A stretch of DNA of 64,000 bases from positions 1,364,001-1,428,000 of the forward strand of contig JAOANU010000002.1 of assembly GCA_034387635.1 (NCBI GenBank), given 5' to 3'. This DNA is from Rhodosporidiobolus odoratus (Eukaryota > Basidiomycota > Microbotryomycetes > Sporidiobolales > Sporidiobolaceae). The notes beneath the pieces are model-generated. The model saw nothing but the letters and a program-made list of their open reading frames with translations, was not told the origin of the DNA and made no database searches. Of the stretch, positions 10,168 to 19,648 are shown piece by piece (the stretch's first letter is position 1; every line of letters begins with the position of its first letter). Position numbers and translations under genes: made by a program.

Positions 10168-11349
10168 TCAATGCCCTGAACTCAGCGCAACAACCCTGAC
10201 ACCTCGTTCCCTGCACACGTCTTCCAGCTCTTGTTTTTCCACATGCGTCGGCAAAGTCGGCCTCTTCTTCCTATCCCTCTTACCGAGGTGCAACTGGTAG
10301 GGTTCCCTTCCAATTTCGCAAAGGCTCTTCGCCTGCGGGGCGGCCTTCAGGATATCGATGAGGTCAGAAGGGAGGAAGTAAGGAGCATGGAGGTGCAGGG
10401 CGACAAGAGTAGGTGGCAGATTGGCGGGGAGAGAGTCGGGGGAAGATGAGGTAAGGGCGCGGATGTTGCTGAGAGTGAAGATGCCGGGGGCGGAGATGGC
10501 GAATGTGTCCACCTGGGTGAGCTTCTAGACAAGAGAGGGAAGAGCGGCAAGAGACGCCTGTTTCTTCTCCAACCGGGCGACCTTGCAGTGCAGGTATCGC
10601 AGATTGGGAAACTCGGCAAGGTCGGGATAGTTGGTCGAGTCGCACGAGTCGCAGTTGAAAGTAAGTCGCGTGAGCGTTGCGGCGGAAGACGAGAAGATCT
10701 GAGCCAGGAAAGTGCCTGGTAAGGCATGGGTGTAGAATGCGTGTAGAGAGGCCAAGGCAAGGTTGGGAAATGCCGGATAACGCGCATCGAGGTGGTCCCC
10801 CCAATGGGAGCTCAGCTCAAGGTGACGCAGGGACCCGGCAAACACCTCCATGACACTACAGGCGGCCTTGCCCGCACGACGCACCTCCAGGTGCTCGATG
10901 GCAGGTCGGGGAGAGCCGAGTAGGCCAAGTAGGCCGTTGAAACAGCTTGCTTCGTAGCCACGATGGACGCTGAGCTTGGTGATGCCTGGACAGAGGGTGA
11001 ACACCTGCTGGAGGGTATCTTCGAGTCGCAAGTAGGTGAAAGGGACGGCAACGAACGCCGAGTAGAACCCGCCGCCGACTTGGAATTCCCGCACCAGCGA
11101 GGCAAGCCGTATCTGGGTCGAGATGACGTGCAGCATGTGGCTCGTGGCATAGTCGTGCCGATAGAGCTGCGTCTCGGTTGCTGAGCCGAGCCTGACCCGC
11201 AGGCAACGATACAGTCGTGGCCGGGCGAGTTCAAGGAAGTTTGACGAGACGAGGCAGCAACGAGCGATGTCTCGTTCCCTGGCGCTCCAGTCGTTGACGA
11301 GATACTCGAAGATGTGGTCGACGAGCTCGGTGGGAAGAGTGGGCGGCAT
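10168..11349 (-). pseudogene. F-box-like leucine-rich protein with a premature TAG
   Basis: This is a single-exon reading frame of 393 sense codons that starts MPPTLPTELVDHIFEYLV, a pattern typical of fungal F-box proteins, followed by a Leu-rich region (LRYLHCKVARLE, IFTLSNIRALTS). F-box proteins are substrate adaptors of SCF ubiquitin ligases; the assignment rests on the N-terminal motif only. An in-frame TAG at 10525-10527 splits the frame after about 274 codons. The remaining 118 codons stay open and in frame to a stop at 10168, and that tail is the part best conserved in the second copy at 43157-44336, which reads through the equivalent position. So this is a recent nonsense mutation, or less likely readthrough or a sequencing error. 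Confidence 0.7.
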
Positions 11350-12458
11350 CGGGGAGGTAAGGAAGGGAGGAAGGGAGGGGGGCAATGGGGGGGGTCGATA
11401 ATAGTCAGAGGGGGCAGAGGGGCGCCTGTGAATGAGCACATCAGCGTGCGGTCTTGAACGACGAGTGGCATGTACGCCCAATCGACTGACACAAGTGAAG
11501 GCTCTACCAGGTCCGGCTGTACTGATCTGGCGCCGGGAAAGAAGGGAGGTGAGACGGGGTTCGACGAAGTCGAGTAGGTAGCCCAAACGGGCTGGTCTTG
11601 AGTAAGACTCGTCTAGGGCGTGCTTATTTGGTGTAGAAGTGTAGTGCACGCAGTATCGAGTCAGCTTGATACAATCGACGGGTAAACAAGCGGACACAAG
11701 TCTGGCGGAAGGGGAACACTCACTGTTGGTCCTTGTTCCGTAATAGTTCACCTACCCCACCATATACTTAACCGTAGTCTACATGGGCCTCCGGCTCGAA
11801 GCGACTTGAAACTCGATCTCTCTCTCTCTCTCTCTCTCTCTCGTCGAGGCATTAAACTCTGACTTGGCTACGCTCGCCGCCAGGATACTCGGATCGTTCT
11901 CACCACCGACTCTCAAGCACTCCGCCGGCGTCCTCTCCCGCCCTTCGTGGACGACTCGTCTTCCCGCTTGGAACTCCCGCTCACACCTCGACCTCGTCCG
12001 CATGGCACTCGAGCAACGCACAGCTTCGGCGACATCCGACACGGCCAGACACGGCCTAGACGCACCCTATCACAATGGAACAGCGATTGGGTCCGCCGGA
12101 GGGACGACCATCTTGCCTCCTCATGTCGAATCCTGCTCCATCTCAGCACTCCTGAACGTCCTCGGAAATGATCAAGGCCTGCGCTCTCGACCAGGCTGAA
12201 TGGCGCTCAGGCGGAACGGACTCAGCCCATCTAGGAACTGTGTACCGGCGACGCGGCAAGGAAACTTGACCACGAGGGAGGACAGACCTTCCTCCGCTCT
12301 CCGCTCAGCCCGCATTCTGCTTCTGTCTCGTTCTCACTACTCTCTTCTTCTTCATCTTCTCTTTTCACCCTCCTTTACCTCCTTCGGCCCTCGCATAACC
12401 CGCTAGCGGGTCTCCACTGCTTCCAACCTTTTTCTCTCGTTCACTGCTAGAGCTCGCC
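11350..12458. other. 1.1 kb intergenic region with a (TC)13 tract
   Basis: The frame of the F-box-like gene stays open upstream to 11751, but the F-box motif begins at 11349, so the extra sequence is probably untranslated. No other gene is supported. The right end is the promoter and pyrimidine-rich leader of the repeat gene that starts at 12459. Confidence 0.4.
11817..11842. repeat. (TC)13 dinucleotide microsatellite
   Basis: A perfect TC run of 26 nt in the region between the divergently oriented F-box-like pseudogene and the GWAP repeat gene. CT-rich tracts are common in fungal promoters; this one is probably length-variable. Confidence 0.95.
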
Positions 12459-15400
12459 ATGCGGCTCTCGCCTCTCTGGCTCGTCGCCAGCGCTGGCGCA
12501 CTCAGTGCCAGTGGCTCTTCCTCTACCTCCTACAGTCACACCTCCCGCGACCTCGTCGGTCCCGACCAATCTCCGGCTCACCTCCTTCACGCTCGTTCAC
12601 CTACCTTCTTCTCCATCGGCGGTTCCATCTTCGGCCTCGGTGGGCATCTGAAGAAGGCTTGTCCCAGAACTTTCGTCTGCGACGGTAGTGGCAGAGACGG
12701 GTACGAGTAAGTCACACCTTCTGAGAAAGCTTTCTCCAATCTCCCAAATCAAGCTGATCTCGTAAGTCTCTGCTCAGCTACGACATTAGCGGCAGCGGTC
12801 GTCCATCATGGTGTCCGTCTGGCTGGAAGTACTTTGGTGCCTCTGTCGGATGGGCGCCCGCCAAGTCGTGGACGTGCAGCGACTCTTGGTCGATTCCGTC
12901 TGCTTTCCAGGCTCATAAGTGCACTTGGTGGGGTACTTCGTCTTTCTCTCTTGTGCCTCATCAACGCAACTTCGGACTGATCCTCGGTTGCGCTCAGCTC
13001 CGTCCTCGTCCTGGAAGAAGCGTCACGCCTCCACGTCGCTCTCCCTGCCGACCATTCCATCGTGGTGGGGTTTCTACCCTTCCGCTTTGTGGAAATGTGA
13101 CGGTGCGGATACTGTTCTTACTCTGCTTTTGCCGAGGTATTCACGACATTCTTCGCAGGCTCCGGCAAGGACGGCTTCTCGCTCGATATCCATGGTCAAG
13201 GTCGCCCTTCCTGGGTCCCGGCGTCCGGATGGGCCTACTTCGGTGTTTCCATCGGCTGGGCGCCTACCGCTTCTTGGTCTTGCTCGTCTGACTGGAAGAT
13301 CCCGTCCGAGTTCTTGAGAACCTGCGGTTCCGTCAGCTGGTGGAGTGCGCACTTCCTCCACTCCTCTCTGACTTGTCTACGTGCTGTTGTCTCAATCACC
13401 CTTCTTTGCCATCAATCGTCGATGAGGTTCTGCTCTTCCTCCAGCTGATCTTTATCGTTCCTATCCACCGCAGAGCCCTCGTCCGGCTGGCTTTCCGGCC
13501 ACGTCTCGACCGACCTCAATTTCACACCTCCGTCTTGGTGGGGCGTCGTCACCGTGCCCTCCAAGTCTTGGTCCTGCTCCGGTTCGTCCCCTTCTCCCTA
13601 TCCACTGTATGACCTTCTCAAACCAACATTCTCCCTCGCCCTGGCACAGGCTCCGGCAAAGACGGCTGGGAAGTCGACTGGCAAGGCAACTCGCGTCCCT
13701 CGTGGGCGCCTGAAGGGTGGCAGTGGTTTGGCGTCGAGATTGGCTGGGCTCCTTCCGCTTCGTGGTCGTGCTCTTCCTCTTTCTCGCTTCCTTCGGCTTT
13801 CGTCGATGTTTGCGGTCAAGTCTCTTGGTGGAGTACGTCTTTCTATCCTTGTTATACTTCCCGGTATCCTGGGCTGACTTGTGGCCTCTTCCGCAGAGCC
13901 CTCCACCGGCTGGATCGACGCCCACCACTCGACCGATCTCAGCTTCGCTCCCCCGTCGTGGTGGGGAGTCACCATCATCCCTCCCGTGTCCTGGTCCTGC
14001 AACGGTGCGTCTAACCATCCTCCGTCCGTCAGCTCACCCTGATATTTTCCCTCCTTCGTACAGGTTCTGGCTTGGACGGCCAGTCGATCGACCACACCGG
14101 TTCGGGCGCTTCGTCGTGGGTTCCAGACGGCTGGCTCTGGTTCGGCAATGGGTACGGGTAGCAACCTCCTACGGGGTGGACTTGCCCTTCGACCTGGACT
14201 ATCCCCGACGCTTGGGCTAGCTCCGCTGGAAAGTGCTCGTGGTGGAGTCAGTCTTTATCTCCTTGCCTCGTACTCTTGCGCCTGCTGATTCGTTTGACCG
14301 TTCAGCTCCCCCGTCCGGTTGGAGATCACACCACCGTGACCATGACTTGTGCGTTCCTTTCCTTTTCCCTCTCGCCTCACTGTTCTTGTTAATCCTTTTC
14401 TGCGATCGCAGCGGTTGGTCCCTACCCATCTCTTGGGGTGTTCCTTCCTGCGGCTGCTCGTGCGGCTGCGGGTCGTCGACTTTAGTCACTACTTCTCGCC
14501 TCGTCACGAGTTCTCGCGCCGCTTCGACCAGTCTGAAGGCTTCGACTACGAAAGCAGTAGGCACGACTGAGTGCACCACTACGCAGAAAGCCACGAGTAC
14601 GTTATTCCTTCCGTACAAAGTCTGTAGAAGCGAGCTGACTTATTATTCTTCACGCAGCCACGAAGAAGGTGTCGGCTACCAGTGCGTTTCTTGCCACTGA
14701 CTTCACAGGCCCAAATCGCCTGATCTCATCGTCTCTCTCTGATTTGCAGCGACCTCCAAGGCCGTGGCGACGACCTCGAAGAAACCCGTCGTGACTACTT
14801 CCAAGGTTGCAACGAGTGCGTTCTTCTTTCCACTTCGCAGTTACCGATTTTTCTGCAGCGAAGCTGATAAATCCCTTTTCTCCCTATCGTTTCCTCTCAT
14901 AGCTACCAAAAAGGCTGCGACGACTAGCAAGGTCGCGACCAGTCAGTTACCTTCCTGCTATGCTCGAACACCCGCAACTCCATACCCTCGACCTGAGCTT
15001 TCTCTACCTTTGGTCATACCGCTGACGCGCACCTTCTTCTCCATTCTGTAGCTACAAAGAAGGCGACAACGACCGGCAAGGCAACTACGACCGGCAAGGC
15101 AACTACGACCGGCAAGGCGGCCACGACCGGCAAGGCGGCCACGACCGGCAAGGCGGCCACGACCGGCAAGGCGGCCACGACCGGCAAGGCGGCCACGACC
15201 AGCAAGGCGACTACAAGTAGGTGGCTCCGCACTTTTTCTCCACCAACAGCTAAGGCTGATGATGTTTTCCTTTCCATCCAGCTACGAAGAAGGTGACACC
15301 TTCGTCGAAAGCTGTGGTTACGACTAGCGTGAAGCCTTCCACGACGTCGAAGGCTGTGACCAGTAAGCAGTCTTGGCCTCTTTACCATCCTTGACTGTAG

Positions 15401-16518
15401 CCCGACCAACCCCCACCCTTCCCAACCAGCTACCACGAAGTCATCGACCACGAGTAAAGCCGCTGCTTCCACCAGCAAGGCACGGCCGACTACGACAGCG
15501 AAGGCGTCCGTCGAGCACACCGCTACGATAACCGTTTCCGGACCCGCCCAAATCGTCACAGTGACCCAGACTATCTCGATCCCTGCGCCTTCTTCGACTG
15601 GGCGCCCTGGTAGCGGTTGGTCGTGTGACGGGTCTGGAGAGGATGGTTACGAGGTGCGCCTTCGTTGTGCTCTTCCTGCTTGTTCGTCCTTCTGATCGGC
15701 CTCGTTCCTTTACTTCCCGCCTTTCTCGCTCCTTCGATTCTCCTATCATGGAATGACCCTACACATGCAGACCGACCACCACGGCAACTCGTGCCCGTCT
15801 CACTTCGGTGGCGGCGCCTGGCTTTGGTATGGCGGTAGCATCGGCTGGGCCCCTCCCAAAGGCTGGACGTGCGGCTCCTCCTGGCAGCCTTCCCCCATTG
15901 AGCTCGGCTCTTGCGGCAAGGTCAACTGGTGGCGTACGACGACTTCCACTTCACCCTTCGCGAATCGCAGCAGCGCTGACACTCGTTCGTATATTGTTTC
16001 GGCAGTTCCGCCCGTCTCGCTCACTCTTCCTACCGCCTCTGTTTGCCCGCTCACCTGGACTCTCGGTGGATGGATCGACAAGCGCATTCCATCCCCGCGC
16101 TGGTCCTGCTCCGGTTCTGGCGAAGACGGCTTCGAGTATGTTTCGCTTCCCTCCGAACCCGCCTACGCCTCAGCTCGACTGACCCACTCCCTGCTCTCTC
16201 AGCTTCGACCACCAAGGCAACTCTCGTCCTTCTTGGACCGCCATCGGCTGGAAATGGTACGGCACCGCCCGAGGCTGGCAGCCTTGCAAGGGGTGGAACT
16301 TGCCTTCTTCCACCTTTACTGTTTCTGCTTCGTGGAACGCTCGTGGAGCTACCTGGTGGGCTCCTAATAGGGCGTGGACGCTTTGTGGTGCGTGTCCTGT
16401 CTCTTGTTGGCTGTCTGCCGGGGCTGACCTTTTTCTTATTGTCGATGGTACAGGCGGATTCCGCTGCCCTAAGTGGTGGAGGAGCACACATCTTCGCGGT
16501 CACTACACTTGGTGGTAG
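12459..16518 (+). CDS. Secreted protein with six GWAP repeats and a Thr/Ser/Lys linker; internal TAG
   Basis: The family was not recognised. Twenty exons fit: 12459..12706, 12778..12932, 12998..13102, 13159..13344, 13474..13581, 13650..13832, 13897..14004, 14064..14246, 14306..14348, 14412..14596, 14658..14681, 14750..14815, 14903..14941, 15052..15216, 15282..15362, 15430..15653, 15771..15933, 16006..16135, 16203..16387 and 16454..16518. The frame is 881 codons with exactly one internal stop, TAG at 14159-14161. After a signal peptide (MRLSPLWLVASAGALSA) come four units, each made of a 60-residue domain exon (for example RPSWCPSGWKYFG, VGWAP, then a terminal WW) and a 36-residue linker exon (GW...STDL...PPSWWGV...SWSC). 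The fourth linker is degenerate. A Thr/Lys/Ser-rich region encoded by seven short exons follows, then two more domains. The TAG replaces the Trp of GWAP in repeat 4 and would truncate the product at about 396 residues. The Ser/Thr-rich linker, like O-glycosylated stalks, suggests a wall or extracellular protein; that is inference. Confidence 0.75.
15063..15212 (+). repeat. 18-nt coding minisatellite (about 8 units)
   Basis: It lies inside exon 14 of the GWAP repeat gene. The unit encodes Thr-Thr-Gly-Lys-Ala-(Thr or Ala). Seven GGCAAGGC cores are spaced exactly 18 nt apart (15074 to 15182), and an eighth degenerate unit follows. Because the unit is a multiple of three, copy-number change keeps the frame. 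Confidence 0.92.
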
Positions 16519-17116
16519 ATCTCTCTGGTACGTCGCTGCCTTTAGGGCCGGCTCCTTTGTTCTATGTCGGGCTGGCCTCAAGATCGCCATGTTGACCTCC
16601 GTGTACCTCGTAGTTTCCATTCGCTCTCGCTCTCGTTCGCCCTGTACTTCGTCTTGAGTCTCTTGACAACATCGACACTCTCTTTGCCTCGTACTTGGGT
16701 TCTCTCCCGTTTTGTACTACTCCATCTCGCCTCAGTCCGCTCTAATCGTCTAACAAGGTCTGGGTTCTATATTGTCGTCACTCTCTCAAGTTTCCTCTCC
16801 CCTTTGCGATAGACACTCAGTCGGTCGGACAAGTGCAACAGTGCACCTTTGCGTGCGTTCTCCTGCAGCTCGGTTGAGGATGGCCAGCCCGGAAAGCAGT
16901 GAGCACTGCTCAAGTTGTGAGGGAGATTGACAGGGTCGCAGCAAGTCAGAGCCATGAGCGTGAGCCTTGTGTAGGTAGAGTCGCGGCGCTAGGATGTAGA
17001 GTCTTACGAGGGAGCCCATCAAACAGACCGGCGGTCAGCTTTCTCATCTCTCGAAGCCGAGTCGGACTCACAGTCTCGCTGGTTCACGCCGGGTTACCAA
17101 CGTCGTTCCCCTCTTT
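16519..17116. other. Intergenic region
   Basis: About 600 bp between two plus-strand genes; its left half is pyrimidine-rich and its right half mixed. No supported ORF, RNA gene or repeat was seen. Confidence 0.4.
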
Positions 17117-18574
17117 ATGCTTGCTGCAACCCGCTTGCGTACTGTGATCCCTCGTCTACATTCGACTACACCTTCAGTTTACCGCGCCATGTCAACTGCT
17201 CCTTCATCCACTCCGTCATCTCAACCTCAACCCGCCGTCACTTTCCCTCGTTCACCAGTTCCCAAGTTCAAGCAAGGAGAATTCGTAACAACCGCAGCCT
17301 GCTTGATCATCGGAGATGAAGTCCTCAACGGCAAGACTAGGGATTCAAACAGCAACTTCTTCGCCAAAATGTGCTTTGATTTGGGGATCGAATTGAAGAG
17401 GATCGAGGTCATTGCCGATGATGAGGATGAGATTGTAGAGGCAGTACAGAGGATGCATAAGGCGTATGGGTTGGTTATTACCTCGGGAGGGATTGGACCG
17501 ACGCACGATGGTAGGTCGCTTTTCCCCCTCTCCCATTTCTCCCTGATTCCGTGTCATTTCCTCCCTCCATGTCATCCCTGTCGTGAATCATCTTCACGAC
17601 ATATCTGCGTGCTCACTCCCGTTGCATCACCTCCAGACATTACCTACCAATCCATCGCCAAGGCATTCAACACGACCCTCGAGTATAACGAAGAAACAAA
17701 GATGCGAATGAGGGAGATGAGCAAGGGTCGTTACAACTTTGACGAGCAGACGGACGAGCAAAGGATCGCTAGGGAACGGATGGCTCTGTTCCCGAAGGAC
17801 AACGCCGAGGTCCTCTTTGTTCAGGAAGATCTGTACGTGCTTGTCTTCCTTCTCCCGATCGCTGTTGCCCCTCCCGGTCCACGGTTCACATCTACATACT
17901 AATCTTAGCGGTGTTGTATAGGTGGGTCCCCGTCGTCCGCATGGGAGGCAAGGTCTGCATCTTCCCCGGTGTACCCAAACTCTTTGAGCGACTGGTCGAA
18001 GGCCTCGTCTCGCACTATGTCCCGTTACCGCCGTCATCGGAGAAACCATACCGAGTGCTGATCCACACCAAGTAAGCCTCATTGCTCTCTGTCTACTTGC
18101 ATCTTTCCAGTTAGCTGACTTGCAATTACCCGCAGAATGCCTGTACGCCCTTTCCAAACTCGGTGTCGATGTTCTCGATGCTAAGCTTGTTCTGCTTACT
18201 GACACAGGAAAGCAGCATCGCACCTTTCCTGACCAAGCTTGCCGAGCGCGTTCGCAAGGAGAACGTCGTAAGTCTCTGCGCCGTTCTCTCGTGCTGCACG
18301 ACCCGGGATTAACCTGACCGCCTTTAACAGCGAGTCGGCTCTTACCCAAAACTTCTCGCTGGTGTCGACGTTTCCCTGATTGGCAAAGACATGTCGAGGT
18401 TGGAGGAGCTCTCGAAGGAAGGTGCGTTCGCGCGTTTACGCTCTATCTTCGCATCCTGACCCGTCGTCCTGATAGCGTGGTTGACGTCTCTTGCTTGTAC
18501 ATACAGTCATACAAGAGCTGGAGGGCGAGCTTGTTGCCCAGGGCAAACTTGGACAGGAGGAATCGAAGAAGTAA
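17117..18574 (+). CDS. MoCF-fold (MoaB/MogA/CinA-like) molybdopterin-binding domain protein
   Basis: The seven exons are 17117..17510, 17637..17832, 17922..18071, 18136..18142, 18208..18267, 18331..18421 and 18507..18574 (321 aa). The fold is that of MogA/MoaB and the N-terminal half of eukaryotic FAD synthase. Diagnostic segments are ACLIIGDEVLNGKT, the SGGIGPTHDD loop that contacts the ligand in the family (split by intron 1), FPKDNAEVLFVQEDLW and FPGVPKLFERL. The N-terminus (MLAATRLRTVIPRLHST) resembles a mitochondrial presequence, with an alternative ATG 24 codons downstream. No PAPS-reductase-like FAD synthase domain follows, so this is the stand-alone fungal form; its substrate is not settled. 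Exon 4 is a 7-nt micro-exon that supplies the end of a Lys codon plus Met-Pro; without it HTK...PESSIAPFL cannot be joined in frame. Confidence 0.88.
18136..18142 (+). other. 7-nt micro-exon in the MoCF-domain gene
   Basis: AATGCCT between an acceptor (CCCGCAG, ending at 18135) and a donor (GTACGC from 18143). It completes a Lys codon begun in the previous exon and adds Met and Pro, linking two exons whose sequences belong together in this family. Confidence 0.8.
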
Positions 18575-18838
18575 ATATGCAGCAGAAGAATGTAACAACC
18601 GATATCAGTATTGCAGTACACTCCTTGCCTTATGTCAGACGGGGATTGCAAGCAGTACTGGCGAGATCGCGTGTACAGTTTCAGCTCAGAAAGGTCTGGC
18701 TGAGCTGAGAGCTGAGCGTTTTATGTTCGAGCCTCGTACGCGTTCCCGCGCTTTTCCGTTCCCCTCTCACTTTGGCGCAAGTCCCTATCATCAGCACTTC
18801 CTCCATCGCCAACTTCTCACACAACCGCGCAAGTCACC

Positions 18839-19414
18839 ATGGTCACCGTCTCTGTCAAGGACACCGTTATCGCTCAGTCGTCCGCCACGATCGTCGTCGA
18901 GGGAAACCACGTACGTTCCGATACCACAGCTGCAGGAATCGCACAGTTGACGAGCTTTCCCTTGTACAGTACTTGTGAGCCTCTGCTCTGCCTTGCGCAG
19001 AGCGTTCCGTTCGACTTTCTCCCCCACATCGGCTCACCTCGTCGTCTCGTGGTAGTCCACCCGAGTCTCTGAACGACGATTACTTCAGCAACGCAAAGAG
19101 TGGACTCACGACCCACTGCCCGTGGAAGGTGCGACCAGTACTCCGTCCCCTCTCGTTGCAAGGCTTCGAGCTGATCTTTTCTGTCTTTGTCTGCCTCGAT
19201 GCGGCTGATCGCAGGGCGACGCCAGCTACTACGACATTCAAGTGAAGGATCAGCTCATCCCTGATGCCGCTTGGTGCGTCATCCTCTCGGGTATTGACGA
19301 GGCGGGCTGGTCTTGATTCGCTTTTCTTCGCTGCTTCGCAGGTACTACCCGGACGCGAAGCAAAAAGCCAAGAACATCGAAGGATACGTCGCCTTCGTCC
19401 AGATCAAGGAATAG
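18839..19414 (+). CDS. DUF427 family protein
   Basis: This is a small protein of unknown biochemical function. The exons are 18839..18910, 18970..18974, 19056..19128, 19215..19273 and 19342..19414 (93 aa, the normal family length). It shows the family's order of motifs: VVEGNHYFPPESL, then THCPWKGDASYYD, DAAWYYPDA and YVAFVQIKE. The invariant YFPPESL stretch is recovered only if a 5-nt exon (TACTT, 18970-18974) is included. It sits after a TGTACAG acceptor and before a GTGAGC donor, and the next exon opens after GGTAG at 19056. Reading straight from exon 1 to 19056 would lose Tyr-Phe and the frame. The gene is convergent with the IQ-motif gene on the other strand. Confidence 0.88.
18970..18974 (+). 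other. 5-nt micro-exon in the DUF427 gene
   Basis: TACTT encodes Tyr and the first two bases of Phe in the conserved DUF427 motif GNHYFPPES. The flanking introns are 59 and 81 nt, both with normal GT...AG ends. Confidence 0.78.
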
Positions 19415-19648
19415 GGTATTGGCGAGGTGGTGTTTGTGGTCCCGAGCGCAGGCTCAGTGGTAGCGAGACTTGGAAAGGCAGAAATTGGTACGACTGCCCT
19501 GATGCGGAGTTGGTGTGAGAACGCTGAGATTACGGATAGAGGATAGACAACATCGACAGAACAACCACTCCGTTACTGAAAGAACGCCGAAAACTGAGAC
19601 GTACAAAGTTGACGCGTTGACGACCCAAGCAGAACCAAAGCCTCCTTC

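Noticed and set aside
10525..14161. Stop-codon reassignment of TAG
   Set aside because: Several intact conserved genes in the window end in TAG at the family's normal C-terminus, so TAG functions as a stop here.
15063..15212. Regular repeats resembling a CRISPR array
   Set aside because: The units are contiguous without spacers, in frame inside an exon of a eukaryotic gene; it is a coding minisatellite.
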